Assembly: GCF_042662225.1 (NCBI RefSeq)
Contig: NZ_JBHSYQ010000005.1
Location: forward strand, 1-64,000
DNA length: 64,000 nucleotides
Reading direction: 5' to 3'
Source: Nibribacter roseus
GTDB lineage: Bacteria > Bacteroidota > Bacteroidia > Cytophagales > Hymenobacteraceae
Position numbers and translations under genes: made by a program. The notes under the pieces were generated by a model that was not told where the DNA came from, ran no database searches, and saw nothing but the letters and a program-made list of their open reading frames with translations. Of the stretch, positions 15,742-23,755 are shown piece after piece; positions within the stretch are counted from its first letter, which is position 1; each line of letters opens with the position of its first letter.

Positions 15742-16635
15742 ATGTCAAGGCCTAACCTGCGGCCAATTCAACTGCCGTTATGGTGGTTGCTGAAAGGTAT
15801 TTCATTACTTCCGTTTCCGGTACTTTACGTTTTCTCAGATTTCCTGTACCTGGTGGTATATAGGGTGGTGGGGTACCGAAAAAAGGTAGTGCGCCAGAAT
15901 TTAGAGCGTGCCTTTCCAGGCAAAACTATATCTGAACGCCGGGCCATAGAAAAACAATTCTTCCGGAATCTGGCAGATATTATTGTGGAAACCTTGAAGT
16001 TGGTTTCGCTTACACCGGAAGAATTGGCGAAGCGGGTAACCCTGAAAAACCGTGAAACCATAGACAGCTATCTAGAACAGGGAAAGCCCGTAATGGCTTT
16101 GGGAGCTCATTTAGGTAACTGGGAATTTATGTCAGCGGCGGGGAATGCCATGTTCCCGTACCCAATAGACGGAGTATACAAGCCATTGGCTAGCCCGTTT
16201 TTTGAAGCTTTCATGTACCACCTCCGTAGCCGGTTTGGCATTACGTTGGTACCCATGAAAGAAACGCTGCGGCACATGCTGCGCCACCGTGGACAAACCC
16301 GTATTCTCACGTTGCTGTCTGACCAAGTACCGCCCTTCAAGCTTATCCAGTTCTGGACTAACTTTCTTCACCAGGATACTCCCTTTTATGTAGGGGCAGA
16401 GAAAATGAGAACCTCTTTTGGCTATCCTACTTTCTTTGCCGGTATGCGGCACGTAGGCCGTGGCTATTATGAAGTGGAGTTTCAGGAACTGCTTCCGCCG
16501 CCTGTGGACGGTGAGAATATTGACCACTTTCCGCTTACCGAGGCCTTTGCCCGAAAACTAGAGGTGTGGATTGAGCAGAATCCTGCAGATTACCTTTGGT
16601 CTCATAAGCGCTGGAAGCACCAGCGGCCACAGTAA
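15742..16635 (+). CDS. LpxL/HtrB-family lysophospholipid or lipid A acyltransferase
   Basis: A 297-residue inner-membrane acyltransferase that probably adds a late acyl chain to lipid A. An N-terminal hydrophobic anchor spans about residues 10-40. The catalytic H(X4)E motif appears as GAHLGNWEF near residue 120, followed by the substrate-binding segments DGVYKPLASPFFEAF and RTSFGYPTFFAG. A basic C-terminus YLWSHKRWKHQRP is typical of the family. The chain length specificity cannot be told. The gene is alone, upstream of a set of glycosyltransferases, so a lipopolysaccharide role is consistent with context. Some Bacteroidota homologues act instead on aminolipids. Confidence 0.88.
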   Translation: MSRPNLRPIQLPLWWLLKGISLLPFPVLYVFSDFLYLVVYRVVGYRKKVVRQNLERAFPGKTISERRAIEKQFFRNLADIIVETLKLVSLTPEELAKRVTLKNRETIDSYLEQGKPVMALGAHLGNWEFMSAAGNAMFPYPIDGVYKPLASPFFEAFMYHLRSRFGITLVPMKETLRHMLRHRGQTRILTLLSDQVPPFKLIQFWTNFLHQDTPFYVGAEKMRTSFGYPTFFAGMRHVGRGYYEVEFQELLPPPVDGENIDHFPLTEAFARKLEVWIEQNPADYLWSHKRWKHQRPQ

Positions 16636-16692
16636 GTACCTGACAAAACTGTAGGTTAAATTAGTGCAGTTCTTAGGCTCACTAAGCTTCCT

Positions 16693-16727
16693 GTTTAAGG
16701 GATAGTTTTTGAAAAACAGCCCTAAAG
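16693..16727. repeat. Dispersed palindrome
   Basis: Left arm GTTTAAGGGATAGTTTTT and right arm GAAAAACAGCCCTAAAGC. The right arm is near consensus and the left arm has changes, leaving an imperfect stem. It lies 58 bases past the acyltransferase stop. Confidence 0.5.
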
Positions 16728-16791
16728 CACAAGACCTGAAAATATTGGTGCTTTTCACAATTTGAAGATGTCTTTCTGGATGGTGCGTAAC

Positions 16792-16821
16792 TTGTCAGGA
16801 GAAAAGAAAGCAGTACCTTTA
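16792..16821 (+). promoter_or_regulatory. Possible promoter of the first glycosyltransferase
   Basis: TTG (16792-16794), 19 bases, then TACCTTTA (16814-16821), one mismatch from TAnnTTTG. It lies 40 bases before the start codon. Confidence 0.5.
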
Positions 16822-16861
16822 TCTTTCATTTTTATAGGAATTTAATCAGATCTCATAGCGC

Positions 16862-17740
16862 ATGAAAGTTGCCGGTTTTACCTTTATCAGAAATGCGGTA
16901 AAAAACGATTATCCCATTGTAGAGGCTATCACCTCCATTTTGCCCCTTTGCGATGAGTTTATTGTTGCCCACGGTAATTCAGAAGACACTACTCTGGAAC
17001 TGCTTCAGTCTATAGATTCTCCAAAAATCAAGATCATTGAAACTGTTTGGGATGATTCTTTGCGTGAAGGCGGACAGGTATTTGCGCTTGAAACAGACAA
17101 AGCCTATGCCGCCATTTCAGACGACGTAGACTGGGCTTTCTACATTCAGGGAGATGAATGTGTGCACGAGCAGTACTTAGATACTATTAAAAAGGAGATG
17201 GAGGAGTGTTTAAAAGACCCCCAGATAGAAGGACTTTTATTTAAGTACAGGCACTTTTATGGCTCTTATGATTACTACGCAGTGTCAAGAAGGTGGTACA
17301 GACGTGAAATTAGGGTACTAAAACATTTGCCAGGAGTTCATTCCTACAAAGACGCTCAGGGTTTTAGAATAAATGACCGCAAGATCAACGCCAAACTTAT
17401 TGATGTTTACATACACCACTATGGCTGGGTAAAGCCACCTAAGGGGTTGAACAGTAAAATCAGAAATTTCTATAAACACTATCAATCTGATGAGTGGATA
17501 GAAAAAGAAATGCCTGAGTCAGATGAGTTTGATTATGGCAATGCCGACAGGTTGATGCATTTTACTGGTTCTCATCCTGCTGTTTTTCAGCCAAGAGTGG
17601 CAAGGAGTAACTGGAAGTTTTCGTTTGATCCAGTAGACTTACAGAAGAAGACTAGCTTTAGGAGAAAGGTGCTGCAGTGGGTGGAAGACGTAATTGGCTA
17701 CAGACCATTTGAGTATAAGAATTACACTAGAGTTAAATAA
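16862..17740 (+). CDS. Family 2 glycosyltransferase
   Basis: A 292-residue GT-A fold enzyme that transfers a sugar from a nucleotide donor. The N-terminal half shows the nucleotide-binding strand VAGFTFIRNAVKNDYPIVEA, the segment CDEFIVAHGNSEDTT and an acidic metal-site region AISDDVDWAFYIQGDE near residue 90-105. The C-terminal half is basic with several aromatic residues and has no membrane helices. Donor and acceptor are unknown. It is transcribed towards three other GT2 genes on the opposite strand, suggesting a shared role in surface polysaccharide or lipopolysaccharide assembly. Confidence 0.85.
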   Translation: MKVAGFTFIRNAVKNDYPIVEAITSILPLCDEFIVAHGNSEDTTLELLQSIDSPKIKIIETVWDDSLREGGQVFALETDKAYAAISDDVDWAFYIQGDECVHEQYLDTIKKEMEECLKDPQIEGLLFKYRHFYGSYDYYAVSRRWYRREIRVLKHLPGVHSYKDAQGFRINDRKINAKLIDVYIHHYGWVKPPKGLNSKIRNFYKHYQSDEWIEKEMPESDEFDYGNADRLMHFTGSHPAVFQPRVARSNWKFSFDPVDLQKKTSFRRKVLQWVEDVIGYRPFEYKNYTRVK

Positions 17741-17853
17741 TATCTTAAAAGTAAACCTCAATTCCAGCTCAAATAGAATTTGAAATCTGGTCTTCTAATT
17801 TACAATAAGAGTTATTTAGCTCTTGGGTTGATATTGTCTTGGTTGAAGGAGGC

Positions 17854-18684
17854 CTAAAGGACGGTTATACTTTCAACCTCATATTGGTCTATGCCCTTGT
17901 CACACCTTGTGATACCAGAGTCAATAGTGCTTTGTAAAATGTTTTCGTTCAAATCATGCCTAGCTTTGGAAGCTTCTCTGTGATAGAGATGATAACAGAT
18001 TCCCCCAAATTTAATGAATAGGCGCTTTACTCCATTATTGATAAGCCTAACTGCAAGTTCACTGTCTTCCTTGCCCCATCCTGTAATATTTTCATTATAG
18101 CCATTGACTTCCAGAAGGTCTTTCCGCCAGAATGCCATGTTGCACCCTTTAACGTAAAACTTATTTCTCTTTTTGTAATGAGGGGCCAGTAACTTGGTAA
18201 GGGTAGGGACTCTGATGGCATTTAAGCGGCTGCTCCCGTTCATTAACAGATCTAAATACGGAGGTATTGTTCTCTGACCTAATATCTTTTCTGAATAAGC
18301 AGGGGGCAACAAAAGCCTGCTGCCAGAAACAAATCTTTGTGGGGTGGCTAATCGAAGGTGGTCCTTTATGAAGGAAGGGTGAAGAATCAAGTCTCCATCT
18401 ATTTGAATTATGTATTCGAATTCCGCTACCAGAATAGCTTTGTTACGAATGGTTGATAGTCGAAAACCATTGTCTTCGTGCCACACATGTTTTAAAGGAA
18501 CAGGAAAATCCTTTTTATACTTTTCAATAAGCTGAAGGGTCTCCGTTTTGGATCCATCATCTGCTACAATCACTTCGTCCGGCAACCTCTCTTGGTTCAA
18601 TACGCTCTTAAGGCAAACTTCAAGAGCGTTTGGCCAATTATAAGTAGATATGATAAGTGAGGTTTTAAGATGTTTGGCAGGCAT
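17854..18684 (-). CDS. Family 2 glycosyltransferase with GT7-type C-terminal region
   Basis: A 276-residue enzyme. The N-terminal GT2 domain starts TSLIISTYNWPNALEVCLKS and has VIVADDGS and the metal-binding IQIDGD near residue 95. Near residue 200 the segment ITGWGKEDSELAVRLINNG matches the acceptor-side motif of the galactosyltransferase (GT7) C-terminal domain, a frequent pairing in bacterial capsule enzymes. It has no membrane segment. It lies in a run of three minus-strand glycosyltransferase genes separated by about 100-base gaps. Confidence 0.87.
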   Translation of the reverse strand: MPAKHLKTSLIISTYNWPNALEVCLKSVLNQERLPDEVIVADDGSKTETLQLIEKYKKDFPVPLKHVWHEDNGFRLSTIRNKAILVAEFEYIIQIDGDLILHPSFIKDHLRLATPQRFVSGSRLLLPPAYSEKILGQRTIPPYLDLLMNGSSRLNAIRVPTLTKLLAPHYKKRNKFYVKGCNMAFWRKDLLEVNGYNENITGWGKEDSELAVRLINNGVKRLFIKFGGICYHLYHREASKARHDLNENILQSTIDSGITRCDKGIDQYEVESITVL

Positions 18685-18802
18685 TAGTACTTATATGATT
18701 GATTTTATTATCAGACCTACTTAGCTGTTCAAAGTAGAGGCCTTTCAAAATGTTTGGTAGGGTACAGGTGTAAGGTTGTTGGCACGTTAGCTTGAGATAG
18801 AT

Positions 18803-19720
18803 TTACTTACATTGCCTTCTAATAAAATTAAGTTTACTAATAAAGCTTTTCTTGTACCAAGGATAATACTGCCGGTGGTTTTTTAAGAGATGCACATAGC
18901 AGTTTGTAGAGCTAAATAGATCTTTAGATGCATTCAGCTTTATTCTTAAAAAGTTAAGTATTTCTTTTTTGTCTTTAGGTTTCACAAAGTCAGCCTCAGC
19001 AAAGGAGAGTGCTTGGGCGTATCTTTTTCCCTTTTCGGTTTCTTTGTCTGTATGTGAACTCTTTAATTTCTGGATTACTGAGTTAGAATGTAACCTGTAC
19101 TGGGTAAGTATTTTATCTAAATAAAAAACCTTTCCAACATATGCAGCAGTAAAGCCAATCCACCAATCATAATAAAGTACATTCTTAGGAATGGGAGTAA
19201 TATACTGGAGTAGCTCTCTTTTAAATAGACACGTATGGCCGGTGACAAAATTATATTCCAAGAAACCCTTGTAAGAAGGGTCATGCACATGCTTTATACT
19301 TGATTCCAGATTTTGATGAAGTTTTTTGCCATCCTCATCAATCAACTCAGAATTGCTGTAGACAAGCAGACTATTCCCTATGTAAAAGATTAAATCTTCT
19401 ATTTTGTGAGAATGCCAAACATCATCTTGATCGCTGATGGCAATAAACTCTCCTGTACACAGTGAAAACCCTCGTTCAAAGTTTTTGTTGAAGCCTAAAT
19501 TGCGTTCGTTCTCAAAAAGCTTTACCCTTGAGTCTTGTCTTTGATACTCCTGAATAATTGCTACACTGCGGTCAGTTGACTGATCATCTACACATACCAG
19601 CTCAATATTGGTGTAGGTCTGCTGCAGAATAGAATCTATTTGATCTTTTAGAAAACGTTCACCATTGTAAATGCACATAACCACAGATACAAGAGGGGGA
19701 GCAGGTAAAGAAGAGGTCAT
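18803..19720 (-). CDS. Family 2 glycosyltransferase, rhamnosyltransferase-like
   Basis: A 305-residue GT2 enzyme. Characteristic blocks are VSVVMCIYNGERFLKDQIDSI, VCVDDQSTDRS and FIAISDQDDVW (about residue 95), the last being typical of glycosyltransferases resembling dTDP-rhamnosyl- and glucosyltransferases of O-antigen loci. A tryptophan-rich YYDWWIGF segment follows. The C-terminal part is basic and aromatic. The base composition is slightly more AT-rich than in neighbouring genes, as often seen in surface-glycan genes, but I did not measure it. Substrate is unknown. Confidence 0.85.
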   Translation of the reverse strand: MTSSLPAPPLVSVVMCIYNGERFLKDQIDSILQQTYTNIELVCVDDQSTDRSVAIIQEYQRQDSRVKLFENERNLGFNKNFERGFSLCTGEFIAISDQDDVWHSHKIEDLIFYIGNSLLVYSNSELIDEDGKKLHQNLESSIKHVHDPSYKGFLEYNFVTGHTCLFKRELLQYITPIPKNVLYYDWWIGFTAAYVGKVFYLDKILTQYRLHSNSVIQKLKSSHTDKETEKGKRYAQALSFAEADFVKPKDKKEILNFLRIKLNASKDLFSSTNCYVHLLKNHRQYYPWYKKSFISKLNFIRRQCK

Positions 19721-19824
19721 GTTTCAATGGGTGGGTTGAACTGCAGGAACTTAGGGTGAATTAACCAAAAGGTGTAGAGCCTGAACTTAGCTGGCAAATG
19801 TAAATCTCCTTTTTTTAAGGAGGA

Positions 19825-20628
19825 TCACGCTTCCTTTTCTTCGAGCAAAACTTCTTGCCGAATTGGTTTAATTACCACTTGTGGTTGCTGCCGATTCAAC
19901 TCCCATAGTTTGGCATATTTGATCACCGGATAAATAGAAGACAGGAATGCCCACAGAAATCCTGGGATGCCATTCAAGAAACAGCCTTTCAGAAAATACA
20001 CTTTGAAGAAGGTGGCGGGGCATTTTAAAATAACATGGGCAAAACCGACAGAAGCCTTTTTCAGACGTAGGTTCTCAGCCGCCAACGTGGTGTATTTGTT
20101 AAACTTAGTGAAGAACATTTCCATGTCGCGGTAGCTGTAATGGACCATTTCTCCTTTCAGTTTTCCTATAGTGCCATGAAGGTGTACTTTTTCATGTACC
20201 AGTGCATCATCAAAGTTGCCAAATTGCTTATTGAAAAAGCGCAAGAACTTTTTTGAGGCCTCAGAGTTAATGCGGGTACCAAAGAAAATAAGCGGGATGC
20301 TTACGTAGTAGCCAGCGTGAGACACTTTTTTCTGCTGGAGAACATGCTGAATTTCGTTCTTCAACTTTTCTGACACCACCTCATCTGAGTCAACGGAAAG
20401 TACCCAGTCGTTTTTGGCTAACTCAACGGCGAATCTTTTCTGGTTTCCGTACCGGTCAAAATCTCTGTGATAAATGCGGCAATTAAAGCGTTCGCAAATT
20501 TCAATGGTATTGTCTGTACTGCCAGAATCAACCACTACAATTTCATTGCACCAAGTAAGCGCATTTAAAGTTGCCTCCAGTCTATCCCCTGCATTCAACG
20601 TAATCAAAACAGCACTAACTTTCTGCAT
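19825..20628 (-). CDS. Family 2 glycosyltransferase, WaaE/KdtX-like
   Basis: A 267-residue GT2 enzyme resembling lipopolysaccharide-core glucosyltransferases of the WaaE group. The start SAVLITLNAGDRLEATLNAL, the segment EIVVVDSGSTDNT, FDRYGNQKRFAVELAKNDWV and the acidic SVDSDE motif near residue 90 are all typical. A hydrophobic stretch near residues 210-235 (VYFLKGCFLNGIPGFLWAFL) may touch the membrane. It stands first in the minus-strand glycosyltransferase run and is divergent from the sigma-factor gene. Confidence 0.88.
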   Translation of the reverse strand: MQKVSAVLITLNAGDRLEATLNALTWCNEIVVVDSGSTDNTIEICERFNCRIYHRDFDRYGNQKRFAVELAKNDWVLSVDSDEVVSEKLKNEIQHVLQQKKVSHAGYYVSIPLIFFGTRINSEASKKFLRFFNKQFGNFDDALVHEKVHLHGTIGKLKGEMVHYSYRDMEMFFTKFNKYTTLAAENLRLKKASVGFAHVILKCPATFFKVYFLKGCFLNGIPGFLWAFLSSIYPVIKYAKLWELNRQQPQVVIKPIRQEVLLEEKEA

Positions 20629-20771
20629 AAACTATGGCGGAGGAATTATTGTATTCTAAATTGCGGAAATAAGTTTAAAACAGCAAGTTACAGCTAAAAT
20701 AGATGATAGTAAAAAATAAACTATTTTACCTTGCGGCTATTAAACGTAAACATCTGCCTGAATATTCGTAT

Positions 20772-20812
20772 GTACCTATGTATATTTAATTTCTATATTT
20801 GCGTATAGGTAC
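20772..20812. promoter_or_regulatory. Inverted repeat around the sigma-factor promoter
   Basis: GTACCTAT (20772-20779) and its exact complement ATAGGTAC (20805-20812) flank the -7 element TATATTTG (20794-20801). The arrangement looks like an operator or a leader hairpin. No TTTG element is present at the expected distance upstream, which would fit an activated or alternative-sigma promoter. Confidence 0.5.
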
Positions 20813-20849
20813 CTTTATTAATAGCTGTAAAAGTACTAAATTAAGTCAA

Positions 20850-21446
20850 ATGAGCGAACAGAGAGCCAATTCAATGAGTAAAGAGGAAAAAGATGCCCGC
20901 TTTGAGGCGGAGCTGATGCCTGTTATTTCGCCTCTCTACAACTTCGCCTTCAGACTTACCCTAGATGAAGATGATGCCAATGACCTGGTACAGGAGACCT
21001 ACTTAAAGGCATATCGTTTCTTTGATTATTTCGAACCCGGAACTAATGCCAAGGCGTGGCTGTTCCGCATCCTAAAGAACTCGTTCATAAACGACTTCCG
21101 GAAAAAAAGTAAACAACCTGCCAAAGTAGACTACTCTGAGGTAGAGGGTTACTATAATTCTGAAGACGTGGATGCTGAGGGAGACAGCTCTGGCGGCACC
21201 ACCGACCTGCGCATGGAGAGCGTGCAGGACCTGATTGGAGATGAAGTGGCCGGAGCGTTGAACTCTTTGCCGGTTGACTTCCGAACCGTGATTATCCTCT
21301 GCGATTTAGAGGGTTTTACCTATGAAGAGATGGCCAAAATCTTGGACATTCCTATTGGTACGGTACGGAGCCGATTGCACCGGGCGCGGCACTTCCTGAA
21401 GGAGAAGTTAGAGAAATATGCTAAGTCAATGGGATACAATAGCTAA
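20850..21446 (+). CDS. ECF-type RNA polymerase sigma factor
   Basis: A 198-residue sigma-70 family factor. Region 2 covers about residues 20-95 (YNFAFRLTLDEDDANDLVQE, then TYLKAYRFF and AWLFRILKNSFINDFR). Region 4 covers about residues 135-190 (LPVDFRTVIILCDLEGFTYE, AKILDIPIGTVRSRLHRARH). Regions 1 and 3 are absent, as in ECF factors. An in-frame ATG at 20799 lies inside the -7 element TATATTTG, so the start at 20850 is preferred. The next gene is a candidate anti-sigma factor, and gmk and nadD follow in the same direction. Its regulon is unknown. Confidence 0.9.
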   Translation: MSEQRANSMSKEEKDARFEAELMPVISPLYNFAFRLTLDEDDANDLVQETYLKAYRFFDYFEPGTNAKAWLFRILKNSFINDFRKKSKQPAKVDYSEVEGYYNSEDVDAEGDSSGGTTDLRMESVQDLIGDEVAGALNSLPVDFRTVIILCDLEGFTYEEMAKILDIPIGTVRSRLHRARHFLKEKLEKYAKSMGYNS

Positions 21447-21457
21447 TTAGAAATAAA

Positions 21458-21745
21458 ATGGCAACAAAAGTTACAGACGAATTAATGGGAGGTGTCTCTT
21501 CTGAAGAAAGCCACGAACCAGATTGTGAAAAGGTAGTTGATACCTTTGAAAAGTGGCTAAAAGGCAAAGCCACACAAGAAGAAGAGGCCTTTCTGGCTGA
21601 GCAGGCTGATGAATGCTCTCCTTGCTTTGAAAGCATAGACCAACAGCAACTGTTCGTGAAATTCCTAAACGCGTCTCTCCCGCGGCCTGGTGCCCCTACC
21701 AATTTGGTAGAAACCATCAAATCAAAGATCCACCAAACAGCTTAG
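21458..21745 (+). CDS. Putative anti-sigma factor
   Basis: A 95-residue soluble protein starting 11 bases after the sigma-factor gene. Residues 25-65 form an acidic helix-rich segment with the cysteines CEKVVDTFEKWL and ECSPCF, recalling zinc-binding anti-sigma domains in which a CxxC closes the motif. The usual His of the HxxxCxxC pattern is not evident, so zinc binding is uncertain. The C-terminus (LPRPGAPTNLVETIKSKIHQ) resembles short anti-sigma proteins of Bacteroidota. The call rests mainly on position and size. Confidence 0.65.
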   Translation: MATKVTDELMGGVSSEESHEPDCEKVVDTFEKWLKGKATQEEEAFLAEQADECSPCFESIDQQQLFVKFLNASLPRPGAPTNLVETIKSKIHQTA

Positions 21746-21769
21746 TCCGGCTAAGCTTCCCTACGCAGG

Positions 21770-22354
21770 ATGCAAGGTAAAATTATTATTTTTTCGGCTC
21801 CCTCCGGAGCCGGCAAGACTACAATTGTACGCCATTTAGTAAGTATACTCCCTGAATTAAGTTTCTCTATCTCTGCCTGCACCCGCGACCGCCGTGGCCG
21901 CACCGAGGTAAACGGGAAAGATTATTACTTCATCACCCCAGACGAGTTTCGCGAGAAAATAGACAACGATGAGTTTGTGGAATGGGAAGAGGTGTATGAG
22001 GGCGCTTTTTACGGAACTCTAAAATCTGAAATAGAGCGTATCTGGGCATCCGGCAAGCACGCCATTCTAGATGTAGATGTAAAAGGCGGCTTGAGCGTGA
22101 AAAATTTTTACAAAGATCGTGCCTTGGCTGTGTTTGTAAAGCCTCCTTCTATTGAAGAACTATCAAAGCGCCTGGTGGCCCGTAATACCGATTCTGCATC
22201 CAGCATTTCCAGCCGTATCTTCAAAGCTAAGTTTGAGCTGAGCTTTGAAGATAAGTTTGACGAAGTAATTGTGAACGAGAACCTGGAGGATGCATTCGCC
22301 AAAGCCGAGAAACTGGTGCGCGACTTTATTTCCCAAGAAGATACTATAGCGTAG
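21770..22354 (+). CDS. gmk: Guanylate kinase
   Basis: A 194-residue enzyme that phosphorylates GMP to GDP with ATP. The P-loop is SAPSGAGKTT (residues 8-17). The GMP-binding region contains SISACTRDRRGRTEVNGKDY and EWEEVYEGAFYGT, and the lid segment is VARNTDSASSI. Length is normal. It starts 24 bases after the anti-sigma-like gene and ends two bases before nadD, so it lies in a tight four-gene run starting with the sigma factor. Confidence 0.96.
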   Translation: MQGKIIIFSAPSGAGKTTIVRHLVSILPELSFSISACTRDRRGRTEVNGKDYYFITPDEFREKIDNDEFVEWEEVYEGAFYGTLKSEIERIWASGKHAILDVDVKGGLSVKNFYKDRALAVFVKPPSIEELSKRLVARNTDSASSISSRIFKAKFELSFEDKFDEVIVNENLEDAFAKAEKLVRDFISQEDTIA

Positions 22355-22356
22355 CC

Positions 22357-22935
22357 ATGCGGGTAGGGTTGCTGTTCGGCTCCTTTAATCCTATACATAT
22401 AGGGCACCTGATTCTGGCCAATTACATGGCCACCAATGCCAACGTAGATACAGTATGGCTGGTAGTGAGTCCGCAGAACCCGTTCAAGCCCAGCAATAGC
22501 CTGCTGCACGAGTATGACCGCCTGCACATGGTGCGCCTGGCTATTGCCGATAATCCAGATTTGGGTGAGACCGACATAGAGTTCCGGATGCCTAAGCCTA
22601 GTTATACTATAGACACGCTTACCTATTTGCAGGAGCAGTACCCCAGCTATCAGTTTTCGCTTATAATGGGCGAGGATAATCTGGCCACCTTCCATAAATG
22701 GAAGAATTATGAGCAGATTCTGCAGTACCATGAAGTGTTGGTGTACCCTCGTCCGGGGAGCGCACCAGTACCAGAAGGGCTAAAAAATCACCCCAAGATA
22801 CAAGTGGTGTCAGCGCCATTGTTAGACATTTCGGCTACGTTTATTAGGGGGCTTCTGAAAGAAGAAAAGTCTACCCGCTACCTCTTGCCTGAGCCCGTGG
22901 CAGAGTATATACAGGCAAAGAAGCTATATTTATAA
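22357..22935 (+). CDS. nadD: Nicotinate-nucleotide adenylyltransferase
   Basis: A 192-residue enzyme of NAD synthesis that adenylates nicotinate mononucleotide. The nucleotidyltransferase signature GSFNPIHIGHL (residues 8-18) and the C-terminal ISATFIRGLL motif are both intact, as is the central MGEDNLATFHKWKNY. The start codon follows the gmk stop by two bases. It is followed by a palindromic terminator. Confidence 0.95.
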   Translation: MRVGLLFGSFNPIHIGHLILANYMATNANVDTVWLVVSPQNPFKPSNSLLHEYDRLHMVRLAIADNPDLGETDIEFRMPKPSYTIDTLTYLQEQYPSYQFSLIMGEDNLATFHKWKNYEQILQYHEVLVYPRPGSAPVPEGLKNHPKIQVVSAPLLDISATFIRGLLKEEKSTRYLLPEPVAEYIQAKKLYL

Positions 22936-22971
22936 TAGTGTAGCTGAGGCGGCGTCTAAGCATTTTTTACT

Positions 22972-23023
22972 GGCGTGTTTTAGGCTTAGTTTTTGAAAAC
23001 TAAGCCTAAAACACGCCTTTTTT
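22972..23023 (+). terminator. Palindrome-derived terminator after nadD
   Basis: A 22-bp perfect stem (GGCGTGTTTTAGGCTTAGTTTT with its complement, loop TG) is followed by six T residues. Compared with the family consensus, the core has changed from GGGCTG/CAGCCC to GGCTTA/TAAGCC on both arms, so pairing is kept. This copy is at once a family member and a canonical intrinsic terminator. Confidence 0.85.
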
Positions 23024-23182
23024 GCAGAAAGGTGTTGGTCTAGTATTATATTCTGCTAATGCTCCCGCTGTGGTTTTGGTGAACTCTTACTTTAGGAGGT
23101 TGAATGAAAAAAACTTTACTCCTTTATCTTCGTATTTAATAGGTTAAGCTGTTAAAAGTATTTAAAAAGTGCAGATAAATAC

Positions 23183-23212
23183 TTGTTATGCTCAAAATGG
23201 TGCCGTAATTTG
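23183..23212 (+). promoter_or_regulatory. Possible promoter of the STAS-like gene
   Basis: TTG (23183-23185), 20 bases, then TAATTTG (23206-23212), a near match to TAnnTTTG with one base missing. The start codon is 39 bases downstream. Confidence 0.4.
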
Positions 23213-23251
23213 CCTATACTTCTGCTATAAGGGGAAGGAAATAAAGAAAGA

Positions 23252-23653
23252 ATGAGTAAAACGATTTTATACCAAGATACCCACATCACCATTACTTATG
23301 TTGAAACTATTGATTGCATTTATGCAGACTGGACAGGTTATCAGACAAAGCAGTCTGTGCAGGAGGGGTGTGAGCGTATTTTGGACGAGTTGTCTGAGAG
23401 AGAGTGCCGCAAGGTGCTAAATGACAATACTAATGTAGAGGGTATTTGGTCTAGCGCCGCCGAGTGGGTAGGAGTAGACTGGCTTCCGAGAATGCGTCAA
23501 GCCGGAATGGATTATTTTGCGTGGGTGTACTCGCCAAGCGCGTTTAGCCGCCTTTCCGCCGATAAGTCTTTACGCTTTACGCATGATATGCGCGGCATAG
23601 AAGTATTTGATAGTGTGGCAGATGCTGAAAACTGGCTGCTGAAAGCTAAATAG
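23252..23653 (+). CDS. Conserved-type hypothetical protein, possibly STAS/SpoIIAA-like
   Basis: A 133-residue cytosolic protein without membrane segments. The alternation of strands and helices (TITYVETIDCIYADWTGYQT, ECRKVLNDNTNVEGIWSSA, GIEVFDSVADAENWLLKAK) resembles the SpoIIAA/STAS-like proteins common in Bacteroidota, in which the last helix carries a DxxxAxxWL pattern as here. No function can be assigned. It is bounded by a terminator on each side and appears monocistronic. Confidence 0.7.
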   Translation: MSKTILYQDTHITITYVETIDCIYADWTGYQTKQSVQEGCERILDELSERECRKVLNDNTNVEGIWSSAAEWVGVDWLPRMRQAGMDYFAWVYSPSAFSRLSADKSLRFTHDMRGIEVFDSVADAENWLLKAK

Positions 23654-23670
23654 TAGATTGTTAACGTATA

Positions 23671-23717
23671 TAAACAGAAAGCCCTGCTTTAGATAGTAAA
23701 GCAGGGCTTTCTGTTTA
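23671..23717. terminator. 20-bp perfect hairpin between convergent genes
   Basis: TAAACAGAAAGCCCTGCTTT pairs exactly with the downstream arm around loop AGATAGT. It separates the STAS-like gene from the convergent frr gene and can work on both strands. Confidence 0.85.
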
Positions 23718-23750
23718 TGAGCTGATTTTTGAAAAAAAGGCTGAAAACGC
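23718..23750. repeat. Dispersed palindrome, degenerate copy
   Basis: GAGCTGATTTTTGAAAAAAAG followed by GCTGAAAACG keeps only the general layout of the family. It directly adjoins the convergent terminator, just before the frr stop. Confidence 0.35.
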
Positions 23751-23755
23751 TTCTT

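Noticed and set aside
16862..20628. The glycosyltransferase cluster as a recently acquired genomic island
   Set aside because: No integrase, transposase, tRNA attachment site or flanking repeat is visible; moderately AT-rich sequence alone is not enough.
22108..22731. A 207-codon open frame antisense to gmk and nadD
   Set aside because: It overlaps two conserved genes and has no family features.
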